Virus record (IMG/VR): IMGVR_UViG_3300030450_001096
Coordinates: 1-24,554 of that record
Source of the DNA: a virus
Length of the DNA: 24,554 nt
Strand: one strand, 5' to 3'
The position numbers and the translations under genes are program-made. Below the pieces are notes generated by a model. That model had not been told where the DNA came from. It searched no databases and saw only the letters and a program-made list of their open reading frames with translations. This document shows positions 1 to 7,282 of this stretch, piece by piece. Each line of letters opens with the position of its first letter. Position 1 is the stretch's first letter.

Positions 1-66
1 GTATCCAATGAAGGTTGTTACCATATTGATTCAAGAGACGTATTTTTAGACTTTAATAATGACTAA
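1..66 (+). CDS. C-terminal end of an upstream gene (partial)
   Basis: Frame 1 is open from the window edge and encodes 21 residues, ending DVFLDFNND before TAA at 64-66. The stop overlaps the ATG of the next small ORF (59-61), which is the junction style seen throughout this window. Too little is present to assign a family. It could also be chance open sequence, since 21 codons is short. Confidence 0.4.
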   Translation, partial: VSNEGCYHIDSRDVFLDFNND

Positions 67-208
67 TCAACACACAAAGGATCGTTTGTTACGTAGGATG
101 CTACACCAAATTAACAAACATTCACAAAAGGAAGAAATAATTAATATTATGATGGCTCAAGTAGCCGATGATACAAACTTATGTTCTAAATCGCTTATAT
201 TTTCCTGA
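59..208 (+). CDS. small hypothetical protein, 49 aa
   Basis: ATG at 59 overlaps the preceding stop and opens a 49-codon frame. The product starts MTNQHTKDRLLRRMLHQINK and is basic and probably helical at the N-terminus, with a more acidic middle (AQVADDTN). No clear Shine-Dalgarno precedes it. The last 41 nt overlap the next ORF in another frame. I do not recognise a family. Its place upstream of the regulator and integrase fits a small early accessory protein, but this is inference from position only. Confidence 0.4.
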   Translation: MTNQHTKDRLLRRMLHQINKHSQKEEIINIMMAQVADDTNLCSKSLIFS

Positions 209-425
209 ACAAAAATTATTACCATTTATTATGCCAAGGAATCCACCTAATTCACCACGTTTATGCAAACAAATGCAGATTTTTTCAAGAGGTTCTTTCT
301 ACCTTGGTAGAGATAAAGAAAGCTTTTTCGACATTTCGATCCATTTAGGAAACTTCCGACTAGAATGGGGCGAAGTTCATAAAGGCTTAAAAAATGAATC
401 CTCTAAGGAGGCAACAGACCGATGA
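168..425 (+). CDS. hypothetical protein, 85 aa, upstream of the MarR-like regulator
   Basis: An 85-codon ORF starts at ATG 168 and ends at 425, overlapping the regulator start by 32 nt. The protein is rich in Phe, Leu and Arg, with a compact segment around residues 40-70 (FYLGRDKESFF, then HLGNFRLEWGEV) that looks like folded protein rather than random translation. No transmembrane segment or signal peptide is evident. I recognise no family. A Shine-Dalgarno-like AAGGAGG at 406-412 lies within its end, but the ATG it would serve at 422 opens only 7 codons. Moderate support as a real gene. Confidence 0.45.
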   Translation: MIQTYVLNRLYFPEQKLLPFIMPRNPPNSPRLCKQMQIFSRGSFYLGRDKESFFDISIHLGNFRLEWGEVHKGLKNESSKEATDR

Positions 426-768
426 GGAAGTTGCCAAGCTCCTGAAGGTTCTTCAATTAATTAGAACACTCGAACCAGTGGAAGCCAAGGTTAATGAGTT
501 ACCATTACAAACTCTTACTGTGCTTATGTATGTAGCTAGTCACAACGGCTGTCATAAACAAGCAATGGAAGAAGATTTGGAAATGAATAAAGCTTCAGGC
601 AGTAGAAATACTGACTGGCTTGCAAGACTCCACAGACTTGGAAGACCTGGCCTCAATTTAATTACAAAGGAGGTAGACCCAACAGACAAGAGAAGATCAA
701 TTCTCAAACTAACTCGTAAAGGCAAGGACTTAGTCCACAAAATCACCCACATACTTTATGAAAACTGA
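394..768 (+). CDS. MarR-like winged-helix transcriptional regulator
   Basis: This 124-aa protein has the layout of the MarR family. Helices cover residues 10-55 (EEVAKLLKVLQLIRTLEP, LPLQTLTVLMYVA). A helix-turn-helix follows at about 62-85 (MEEDLEMNKASGSRNTDWL). The wing and C-terminal helix (DPTDKRRSILKLTRKGKDLV) carry the typical D-x-R-R-x-x-x-L-x-L-T-x-x-G pattern. Its stop overlaps the integrase ATG by 11 nt, so the two are probably translated together. Next to an integrase and attP it may control early or lysogenic functions, or respond to a small molecule; that role is inference. The family call is fairly secure, the target unknown. Confidence 0.8.
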   Translation: MNPLRRQQTDEEVAKLLKVLQLIRTLEPVEAKVNELPLQTLTVLMYVASHNGCHKQAMEEDLEMNKASGSRNTDWLARLHRLGRPGLNLITKEVDPTDKRRSILKLTRKGKDLVHKITHILYEN

Positions 769-1648
769 CATTGAAATTAGAACATGGGGACAAGCTTTAG
801 ATTATGATCTCAAGCGAAACAAAGCTCATGCTCGTGATAAAAGCAGTCACAAAAACATTCTTTCACACTGCAACTACTTCACATCGTTGTATGGTCGTTC
901 ATATCCATGCAAAAGAATTACACAAGATGTAATGGATGATTTTATAGAAGAGCTGCAACAGGACAGAGGTGTTAGTGATGCCACTGCTAATCGTTACATG
1001 GCTACGATTAAAGCAGTATTAAATTATGCACATTCAAAAAAGAAACTTCCTCATGGTTACAAGTTCAGTAAACTTGCTGAAAAACCAGGAAGACCTGAAT
1101 GGTACGACAAAGCGGTCATTGATGAATACGAAAAAATAGCTCGCAGTGATTATTTTTATAGAAATGATCTTGCAGACATTGCCGTGTTTGGTGCTTATGT
1201 AGGTGCTAGACAAGGAGAGATTCTAAAAATAAAAGCTGTCGATATAGACATGAACTCCTATGAAGGTAGAGGTTCTATTTATATAGGTGGTCGTCCAGGA
1301 TTCACAACTAAAAATGATGATTGGAGAGAAGTTCCAATGCATCCAAGGGTTCACCCAATAGTAAAAAGAAGACTTGAAAACGCTAAACAGACATCATGTA
1401 TTTTTGGCGATGAATGGTCTAACAAAGATGTACTCTTGCGTAACTTTAAAAAGATCTTACAGTTTATGGGTCAGCCTCCACAGATGAACTTTCATCACTT
1501 GCGACACTCTTTTGGAGTATGGCATGCGGAAGCTGGAACACCGATAAGAACCTTGATGGAACTTATGGGACATAAGACTATAGATACAACACTAATGTAT
1601 GCAAAAGTTTCTAACAGAGCCAGAGCAAATGCGATGGCAAATATCTAA
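758..1648 (+). CDS. int: tyrosine recombinase / phage integrase
   Basis: This 296-aa protein has the two-domain layout of phage integrases. An N-terminal SAM-like DNA-binding domain spans about residues 1-110 (VMDDFIEELQQDRGVSDATANRYMATIK). The catalytic domain holds the first Arg in GARQGEIL (about 150), a beta-hairpin Lys candidate in TKNDDWREVPM (about 184), HHLRHSF (about 246-252), MGHKTIDTTLMYAK with the second His (about 271), and the nucleophile Tyr (about 280). All catalytic residues are present, so it should be active. It lies directly upstream of a partial tRNA-Ser sequence that is the likely attP. Integrases beside tRNA-matching sequences are known in P-SSP7-type cyanopodoviruses, although lysogeny has rarely been shown. 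Confidence 0.93.
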   Translation: MKTDIEIRTWGQALDYDLKRNKAHARDKSSHKNILSHCNYFTSLYGRSYPCKRITQDVMDDFIEELQQDRGVSDATANRYMATIKAVLNYAHSKKKLPHGYKFSKLAEKPGRPEWYDKAVIDEYEKIARSDYFYRNDLADIAVFGAYVGARQGEILKIKAVDIDMNSYEGRGSIYIGGRPGFTTKNDDWREVPMHPRVHPIVKRRLENAKQTSCIFGDEWSNKDVLLRNFKKILQFMGQPPQMNFHHLRHSFGVWHAEAGTPIRTLMELMGHKTIDTTLMYAKVSNRARANAMANI

Positions 1649-1658
1649 TCAAAACCAA

Positions 1659-1829
1659 GACTGATTAGGACTGATCCTAGTAAAAAAACAGACAATCAGT
1701 TTACGAAAAGCCTGAAAAAATGGCGTAAACAAGCACCCAAACTATTTGGAAAAGTACGGAGGGGGTGGGATTCGAACCCACGGTAGACTTTCACCTACGC
1801 TAGTTTTCAAGCCTGAACTGAACTGATTG
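1659..1829. other. putative integrase arm-type sites flanking the attP core
   Basis: CAATCAGTT (1693-1701) and AACTGATTG (1821-1829) form a perfect 9-bp inverted repeat on either side of the tRNA-like core. Two further direct copies of GACTGAT (1659-1665 and 1669-1675) are spaced 10 bp apart, one helical turn, just after the integrase stop. Sites of this type, repeated in both arms with helical phasing, are typical arm-binding sites of tyrosine integrases. The repeats are seen; their function is inferred. Confidence 0.45.
1757..1811 (-). other. attP: putative attP core: 3' half of a tRNA-Ser(UGA) gene
   Basis: On the minus strand this reads as the 3' portion of tRNA-Ser. It has the anticodon loop CTTGAAA (UGA), a long variable arm closing as GTAG/CTAC, a T-arm GTGGG-TTCGAAT-CCCAC, acceptor strand CCCCTCC and discriminator G, which is typical of tRNA-Ser. 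Identity stops in the anticodon loop: the sequence beyond 1811 does not complete the anticodon stem, D-arm or 5' acceptor strand, so it is not a working tRNA gene. A tRNA 3' half beside an integrase is the standard form of an attP that rebuilds the host tRNA on integration. P-SSP7 has a comparable site matching tRNA-Leu. Confidence 0.82.
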
Positions 1830-1940
1830 CCATATACGAAACAGTTATCACTAAACACTAGATAGCCGTTGCGATTACTAGGATTTTGTTTCCTTAATGG
1901 ATCTAAATGACTGCAAACCCTAGACTAGCGACACAAAATC
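1812..1940 (+). promoter_or_regulatory. leader upstream of the phage RNA polymerase gene
   Basis: This is noncoding sequence between the attP core and the RNA polymerase start. It contains the right arm repeat (1821-1829) and scattered CTAG-rich words (ACTAG at 1858-1862 and 1877-1881, CCTAGACTAG near 1919-1928). A host-type promoter for the early genes would be expected here, but no convincing -35/-10 pair can be fixed by eye. There is no strong ribosome binding site before the ATG at 1941. Confidence 0.25.
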
Positions 1941-4277
1941 ATGCCTACACCATCACAAATTGATGAGCAAGTTCGGTTGGAAAGAAATCAAATAAAACAG
2001 GGAATTGAATTACTAAACAAGAACACAAAAAAGCTGGAGGATAGAACATATTCTTCAGCTTCTATTTATGGAGTAACTACTTTAACAGAATTACTACCTC
2101 TTGTTTTAGAAGAGATAAAAAAAGGCAAGGACGTTATCCGTAGAGGACATAACGGTATAGCTTTTAAAGATGTGTACAAATACATAAACGATGTTGACTC
2201 TGGAATACTTGCAGCAATTACATGCAAAGTAGTAATGGATCATGTTTTTAGCACCGTTGATAAAGCTAATTATGTAAGCAATATTTCTTCTTCTATTGGC
2301 AATGCTGTGGAAGATGAATGTCATATAAGTTTTTATGAAGAGACAGTACCAGGATTACTAGATTACATACAGAAAAACTATTGGCATAAAGCTTGTGGTA
2401 CACATCAAAAGGTTGTTGTCTTAAGAACTTTGATGAATCGATACAATGTCGAGACATGGAAAAGATGGACACCAGCTGTACGCATAAGACTTGGCACATG
2501 GTTATTAAACTGTCTGATGACATCTTGTGATTGGTTCGAAAAGAAACGTAGCCACCAGGGTGGTAATAAGTTTCCTAATATCATCACCGCCACAGAAAAG
2601 TTTTTAGCAATAAAAGAACAAATAATGCATGATGCTGAGATGTTTTCACCCTTGGCATATCCAATGTATATAGAGCCAAACGATTGGACAAATGATAGAA
2701 AAGGAGGATATTTATTAAATGAGGTGATGCGTGGACATCACTTGGTACGACAGGGAGAGGTCGGAATAATACAGGGAGAGTTGCCACTTAGATTTTTAAA
2801 TAAAATACAAAAAGTTGGTTATCGTGTAAATCCCTTTGTATATGCTATAGCTGAAGAGTTACAGCAAAGAGGTATAGCAGTTGGAAAGTTTATTCCAATT
2901 GTTGACATACCAATGCCTACTAAACCACTGGATATGGAAAATCCAGAGCTTAAAAAATCATATTGTAGAGAAGCAGCAGAGGCTCGAAATAAACAAGCAC
3001 TTGTATTTAAGAAAAGCGTACGAACACGCAAGCAAATGGAAGCTGCTGGTTTATTTAAAGACAGAGAGCGTTTCTTTTTACCTTGGAATTTTGATTGGCG
3101 TGGGAGATGCTACCCTATCCCAGCTTATTTAACACCCCAAGATACTGACTTTGGTAAATCGCTTTTAGTCTTTGCAGATGCAGCAAAACTGACACCTGAT
3201 TCAGAAGACTGGATTATGTTTCAAGTTGCTACTACATACGGTTTAGATAAGGCGACCATTACAGAACGACTGCAATGGGCAAAAGATAATTACTCGTTAA
3301 TTACAAGAATTGCTACTGATCCGATAGGCAGCATCAGCGAATGGGAAGAGGTTGAAGAACCTTGGCAATTTGTTGCTGCATGTGATGAGATGTATCACTG
3401 CATTATTAAAAGAGATCGTCAGGAAACACGCCTGATGATTGCTATTGATGCAACTGCATCTGGTATACAAATCCTAGCTGGATTAGCAAGAGATAAATCT
3501 GCTGCAATGTTGTGCAATGTATTACCAACAGATAAACCTGTTGATGCATACAAGATTGTTGCTGAAGAATCGAAGCCAAATATACCTGTTATTTTGCATG
3601 AAAACTGGGATAGAAAATGCACCAAACGAACGGTGATGACTATTCCATACAATGCAAAACCTTTTAGTAATAGAACATATATAAGAGATGCTCTTAAAGA
3701 AAAAGGTATTGAGATAACGAAGGAAGATCTGACACAAACAGTCAAGGCTGTAAGGGATGCAATGGAAGTTGTTGTTCCTGGACCAATGGCAGTTATGCGT
3801 TGGATAGAAAAAGAGATAGCAAAGACTGTTAAACGAGGTGAAAAGGTGCAATGGGTTACTCCTTCTGGCTTTGTGGTTTCACAGAGATACATGAAGAAGC
3901 AAGTTGTTGAAATAAAAATGAAATTGTTAGGACGATGTGAGATACGAGTGGCTACTGATGATACCAATAAGGTTGATTTAGCAGGGCACAAGAATGGCAC
4001 AGCTCCTAATCTTATTCATTCGTTAGATGCAAATACCCTGCACTTTACTGTTGATAAATTTGATAAACCAATAGCACTTATACATGACAGTGTTTTATGT
4101 AGAGCTACTGATATGAGTGACTTATCGACAAAAGTTAGAGAAGTCTACATGCACTTATTTGCAGAGCATGACTACTTAAATGATTTTGCAAAGGCTATCG
4201 GAGCAGAATCTAAACCACCCATAATCGGGGACTTAGTTCCCTCAGACGTAATTAATTCCACTTATTTTTTTTGTTAA
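1941..4277 (+). CDS. 1: T7-type DNA-directed RNA polymerase (gp1)
   Basis: The 778-aa protein is a single-subunit T7-family RNA polymerase that would transcribe middle and late phage genes. Conserved blocks appear in order: the DWRGRCYPIP block (about 382); motif A, IAIDATASGIQILAG, with the first metal-binding Asp (about 503); the O-helix region KRTVMTIPYNAKPF, with the catalytic Lys and the Tyr that discriminates ribose; HSLDANTLHFTV; and motif C, LIHDSVL, with the second metal-binding Asp (about 722). The C-terminus ends in aromatic residues (STYFFC), comparable to the FAFA foot of T7. Length is slightly below T7 (883 aa), as in other cyanopodoviruses. Its stop overlaps the next gene's ATG by one base. 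Confidence 0.97.
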   Translation: MPTPSQIDEQVRLERNQIKQGIELLNKNTKKLEDRTYSSASIYGVTTLTELLPLVLEEIKKGKDVIRRGHNGIAFKDVYKYINDVDSGILAAITCKVVMDHVFSTVDKANYVSNISSSIGNAVEDECHISFYEETVPGLLDYIQKNYWHKACGTHQKVVVLRTLMNRYNVETWKRWTPAVRIRLGTWLLNCLMTSCDWFEKKRSHQGGNKFPNIITATEKFLAIKEQIMHDAEMFSPLAYPMYIEPNDWTNDRKGGYLLNEVMRGHHLVRQGEVGIIQGELPLRFLNKIQKVGYRVNPFVYAIAEELQQRGIAVGKFIPIVDIPMPTKPLDMENPELKKSYCREAAEARNKQALVFKKSVRTRKQMEAAGLFKDRERFFLPWNFDWRGRCYPIPAYLTPQDTDFGKSLLVFADAAKLTPDSEDWIMFQVATTYGLDKATITERLQWAKDNYSLITRIATDPIGSISEWEEVEEPWQFVAACDEMYHCIIKRDRQETRLMIAIDATASGIQILAGLARDKSAAMLCNVLPTDKPVDAYKIVAEESKPNIPVILHENWDRKCTKRTVMTIPYNAKPFSNRTYIRDALKEKGIEITKEDLTQTVKAVRDAMEVVVPGPMAVMRWIEKEIAKTVKRGEKVQWVTPSGFVVSQRYMKKQVVEIKMKLLGRCEIRVATDDTNKVDLAGHKNGTAPNLIHSLDANTLHFTVDKFDKPIALIHDSVLCRATDMSDLSTKVREVYMHLFAEHDYLNDFAKAIGAESKPPIIGDLVPSDVINSTYFFC

Positions 4278-4852
4278 TGGCTAGAACCATCCACTTAACC
4301 AAGGAACCAGTCACACTAACTGGTTTCCAATCAATCCTAAAGCCTACTAAATTTGGTTATACATTAAAGGCTGTTGTTGGTCCTGATATAGTAGACGCTC
4401 TTGAGAAAGAAAGAGAAGACTGTCTTAAATGGGCAGAATCTAAACTAAAGAATCCTAAAAGATCAACACTTAGACCAGAACCTTGGGAAGAAGTAGACAA
4501 TGGTAAATATATTGTCAAGTTTTCTTGGGCTGATGATAAGAGACCACCTGTTGTTGATACAGAAGGAACTCCTATTACAAATAAAGAAACACCTGTTTAT
4601 GAAGGATCAAAAGTAAAAATAGGTTTTCATCAAAAGCCTTATGTACTTCGTGATGGAGTTACATACGGAACAAGTCTTAAGTTAAACGGCATTCAGATTG
4701 TAAGTATACAGTCAGGAGCTGGTGTTGATACAGGAGACTTAGATGAAGTAGGTGTTGCTGAATTATTTGGTAAGACAAGTGGATTTAAAACAGAGGACCC
4801 AAATGTTACCCCTGATTTAACTCCTAGTTCAGTGGAAGATGACGACTTCTAA
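4277..4852 (+). CDS. 2.5: single-stranded DNA-binding protein (gp2.5-like)
   Basis: Starting at ATG 4277 (TAATG junction with the polymerase gene) gives 191 aa. The T7 gp2.5 equivalent is expected at this position. The protein has a beta-rich OB-like body and a low-complexity acidic tail ending SVEDDDF. That acidic tail with a terminal Phe is the hallmark of gp2.5, which uses it to contact gp5 and gp4 at the fork. The function is inferred from tail and gene order, as the body is too divergent to align by eye. A TTG start at 4271 is possible but would lie inside the polymerase stop region. Confidence 0.85.
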   Translation: MARTIHLTKEPVTLTGFQSILKPTKFGYTLKAVVGPDIVDALEKEREDCLKWAESKLKNPKRSTLRPEPWEEVDNGKYIVKFSWADDKRPPVVDTEGTPITNKETPVYEGSKVKIGFHQKPYVLRDGVTYGTSLKLNGIQIVSIQSGAGVDTGDLDEVGVAELFGKTSGFKTEDPNVTPDLTPSSVEDDDF

Positions 4853-5202
4853 TGTTTAAATCAGGATTAGAGGAGAAAGTCTCTGATCTTTTATGTGAGT
4901 TAGGCGTAAATTATGAATATGAAGGTTTAAGTTTACCTTATACAATAAAGCATTTATATACACCTGATTTTGTTTTACCTAATGGTATATGTTTAGAGAC
5001 TAAAGGATATTGGCGACCTGAAGACAGGCGAAAAGTTAGACAAGTAGTTACTGAGAATCCACATATTGATTTAAGAATGGTCTTTCAAGATCCATATAAA
5101 AAAATTAGTAAAAAATCAAAAACTACATACGCAAAATGGTGTACTCGATACAACATCAAATGGTGTGCTTTCCATGCTATTCCAGTGGATTGGCTTAGAT
5201 GA
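4852..5202 (+). CDS. 3: endonuclease I, Holliday junction resolvase (gp3)
   Basis: The 116-aa product matches T7 endonuclease I, which cuts branched DNA and helps degrade host DNA. The catalytic signature YTPDFVLPNGICLETKGYW carries the PD...E-x-K residues (Asp near 40, Glu near 50, Lys near 52), with an N-terminal Glu helix (LEEKVSDLLCELG) supplying the remaining acidic residue. It starts on the last base of the gp2.5 stop, and its own stop overlaps the primase start by 4 nt. It is somewhat shorter than T7 gp3 (149 aa), but the core is complete. Confidence 0.95.
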   Translation: MFKSGLEEKVSDLLCELGVNYEYEGLSLPYTIKHLYTPDFVLPNGICLETKGYWRPEDRRKVRQVVTENPHIDLRMVFQDPYKKISKKSKTTYAKWCTRYNIKWCAFHAIPVDWLR

Positions 5203-6761
5203 CTGAAAGCGAATTTATAAGACACGACCCATGTCCAGATTGTGGCTCATCTGATGCACTTGCAGTGTATACAGATGGGCATACCTACTGTTTCAGTTGT
5301 ACAACAAGAACACCTGGAGATGGACAACAAAACAAATTACCCATGCAATCAAATGTCCAATTCAAAGGAAACCCTCAACGACTTAATAAACGAGGTATTA
5401 GTGAAAAAACCTGTGAGAAATACAAAATCTACAGGGACGACACATACTTACGCTTCCCTTATTTCAACAGCTCTGGATGTCTTAAAGGATTCAAAACCAG
5501 GGATAAATTAAAAAATTTTAAATATGAGGGTGAAACAACAGATACGTTATTTGGTCAGCACCTCTTTCCAACTTCTGGCAAAAGGATTGTCATATACGAA
5601 GGAGAACTTGATGCCGCATCAGGTTGGGAAGCGATGGTTGGATGGCCGCATGTATCGCTACCACATGGGTGTTCGTCAGCCAAAAAAGACATTCAAAAAC
5701 AAATACCTTTATTACAAGGCTATCAGAAGATTGTCTTGTTCTTCGATAATGATGAACCAGGACGAAGAGCTACGGAACTTGCAGCGTCAGTCTTACCAAC
5801 AGGGAAGGTATACATTGCAAGAATGGATAAATATAAAGATGCGTCAGATGCGTTACAGGCGAATGATTCGGAAGCTATCAGACGTGCCATATATGATGCG
5901 AAACCGTATCAACCAGATGGCATCGTGGATGGCAAATCGTTATTAGAAGCTGTTACAACACCAAGCCCACCATGCAATCACAAATACCCGTTCCCAGGAT
6001 TGCAATCGATGACTCATGGTATTCGATATGGAGAGCTTACAACAATAACAGCTGGTACTGGTCAAGGTAAAAGTACATTCTGTAGACAACTTGCAACTGA
6101 GTTATTAAACACAGATGAAAAAGTTGGATACATCGCATTAGAGGAATCTAACAGGCGAACAGCATTAGGACTTATGTCAGTAGCTGTGGGTAAAGCCCTG
6201 CACCTTGGTGAGCATGAATACACCACTCTAAAAAATGCTTACGACCAGACTATAAAAAACTGGAATCTTTATTTATACGATCACTTTGGTAGTTTATCTA
6301 GCGATGTCATCTACAACCGTATTGAATATATGGCTTTAGGTTTAGACACCAAGATTATTTTCTTAGATCATTTGTCTATTTTATTAAGTGGATTAGATGG
6401 AGATGAGAGAAGAATGATAGATAAAACTATGACTGACTTACGCAGCTTAGTTGAAAGAACAGGAATTAAATTATTTTTAGTTTCTCACTTAAGACGAGCA
6501 CAAAATGATAAGGCACATGAAGATGGACAACGTGTTTCTATTGGACAACTACGTGGTTCTGCTTCAATCAGTCAACTTAGTGACACTGTATTAGCGTTAG
6601 AAAGAGACCAGCAATCAAACGATAACGTATCCACTTTACGAGTTTTAAAGAACAGATATTCAGGTGAAACTGGAGTAGCTGCACAACTTGTATACGACAA
6701 AACCACCTGTAAATTTAATGAAACGACAGACACAGCATTCAACCCTAGTACTGACTTTTAA
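5199..6761 (+). CDS. 4: DNA primase/helicase (gp4)
   Basis: This 520-aa bifunctional replication protein begins with a zinc-binding primase domain (CPDC at 12-15 and CFSC at 31-34). A TOPRIM fold follows, with the Glu in IVIYEGELDAA (near 137) and the Asp pair in VLFFDNDEPGRRA (near 186). The hexameric helicase half has a Walker A GTGQGKST (about 288), a catalytic Glu strand YIALEES, Walker B IIFLDHLSILLSG, the SHLRR sensor, and QLRGSASISQLSD before the arginine-finger region NRYSG. All expected motifs are intact. An acidic C-terminal tail for polymerase contact is weak here (ending PSTDF). Confidence 0.97.
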   Translation: MTESEFIRHDPCPDCGSSDALAVYTDGHTYCFSCTTRTPGDGQQNKLPMQSNVQFKGNPQRLNKRGISEKTCEKYKIYRDDTYLRFPYFNSSGCLKGFKTRDKLKNFKYEGETTDTLFGQHLFPTSGKRIVIYEGELDAASGWEAMVGWPHVSLPHGCSSAKKDIQKQIPLLQGYQKIVLFFDNDEPGRRATELAASVLPTGKVYIARMDKYKDASDALQANDSEAIRRAIYDAKPYQPDGIVDGKSLLEAVTTPSPPCNHKYPFPGLQSMTHGIRYGELTTITAGTGQGKSTFCRQLATELLNTDEKVGYIALEESNRRTALGLMSVAVGKALHLGEHEYTTLKNAYDQTIKNWNLYLYDHFGSLSSDVIYNRIEYMALGLDTKIIFLDHLSILLSGLDGDERRMIDKTMTDLRSLVERTGIKLFLVSHLRRAQNDKAHEDGQRVSIGQLRGSASISQLSDTVLALERDQQSNDNVSTLRVLKNRYSGETGVAAQLVYDKTTCKFNETTDTAFNPSTDF

Positions 6762-6763
6762 TA

Positions 6764-7282
6764 ATGTTGGTATTTGACTGCGAAACGAACGGATTGCTGC
6801 ATGACGCTACTGAAATCCATTGCCTTGCAATATATGACACTGAGCAAAATAATTATTTTGTATATAACCATCAAGGTCATAAATGTTATCCAATCACAGA
6901 AGGATTGCATCAACTTAGTGATGCTGATGTAGTTGTAGGGCACAACATCATAGGATTTGATCTACCTGTATTGAATAAGGTATATCCTTTTTTTAGTACA
7001 AAAGCTCAAATAATAGACACATTAATTTTATCTAGAATGTTTCATCCAAACATGATGGACATAGATAAAAAAAGAAACATACCACGAATGCCTTTGCAAT
7101 TGTATGGTCGTCATAGTTTAGAAAGCTATGGATATCGTTTACAAGAATACAAAGGAGATTTTGGTAAGACTTCTGACTGGAAAGAATGGAGTCAAGAGAT
7201 GCAAGATTACTGCGTACAAGATGTAAAAGTTACCACCAAATTATGCGAGCACTTCCTCCCTTACCTGACTGGCTCACGCTAG
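6764..7282 (+). CDS. 5: DNA polymerase, 3'-5' exonuclease domain (gp5 N-terminal part)
   Basis: The 172-aa ORF encodes a complete proofreading domain of a T7-type family A polymerase: Exo I LVFDCETNGL (Asp5/Glu7 equivalents), Exo II VVGHNIIGFDLP, and Exo III YCVQDVKVTTKL (equivalent to T7 Asp174). It stops at TAG 7280-7282, just where T7 gp5 passes from exonuclease to polymerase. The polymerase part continues in the -1 frame and overlaps this ORF. Either gp5 is truly two polypeptides here, a frameshift joins them, or a one-base error exists in the sequence. Proofreading residues are intact, so both parts appear to be under selection. Confidence 0.88.
   Translation: MLVFDCETNGLLHDATEIHCLAIYDTEQNNYFVYNHQGHKCYPITEGLHQLSDADVVVGHNIIGFDLPVLNKVYPFFSTKAQIIDTLILSRMFHPNMMDIDKKRNIPRMPLQLYGRHSLESYGYRLQEYKGDFGKTSDWKEWSQEMQDYCVQDVKVTTKLCEHFLPYLTGSR

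Noticed and set aside
1757-1930. Complete tRNA-Ser gene on the minus strand
   Set aside because: Only the 3' half from the anticodon loop onward is present. No matching D-arm or 5' acceptor strand (GGAGGGG) occurs in the following sequence.
3419-4000. 193-aa minus-strand ORF inside the RNA polymerase gene
   Set aside because: It is antisense to the conserved polymerase motifs, has no recognisable domain or ribosome site, and is a shadow of codon bias.
5524-5946. 140-aa plus-strand ORF inside the primase/helicase gene
   Set aside because: It overlaps the TOPRIM domain in another frame, is Arg/Met/Tyr-rich with no domain features, and is a shadow frame.
7235-7280. Programmed -1 frameshift heptamer joining the two polymerase parts
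   Set aside because: No X-XXY-YYZ heptamer is in the exonuclease frame before its stop (CTC-CCT-TAC is the closest), and no clear downstream stimulatory hairpin was found. The split itself is kept as a finding.
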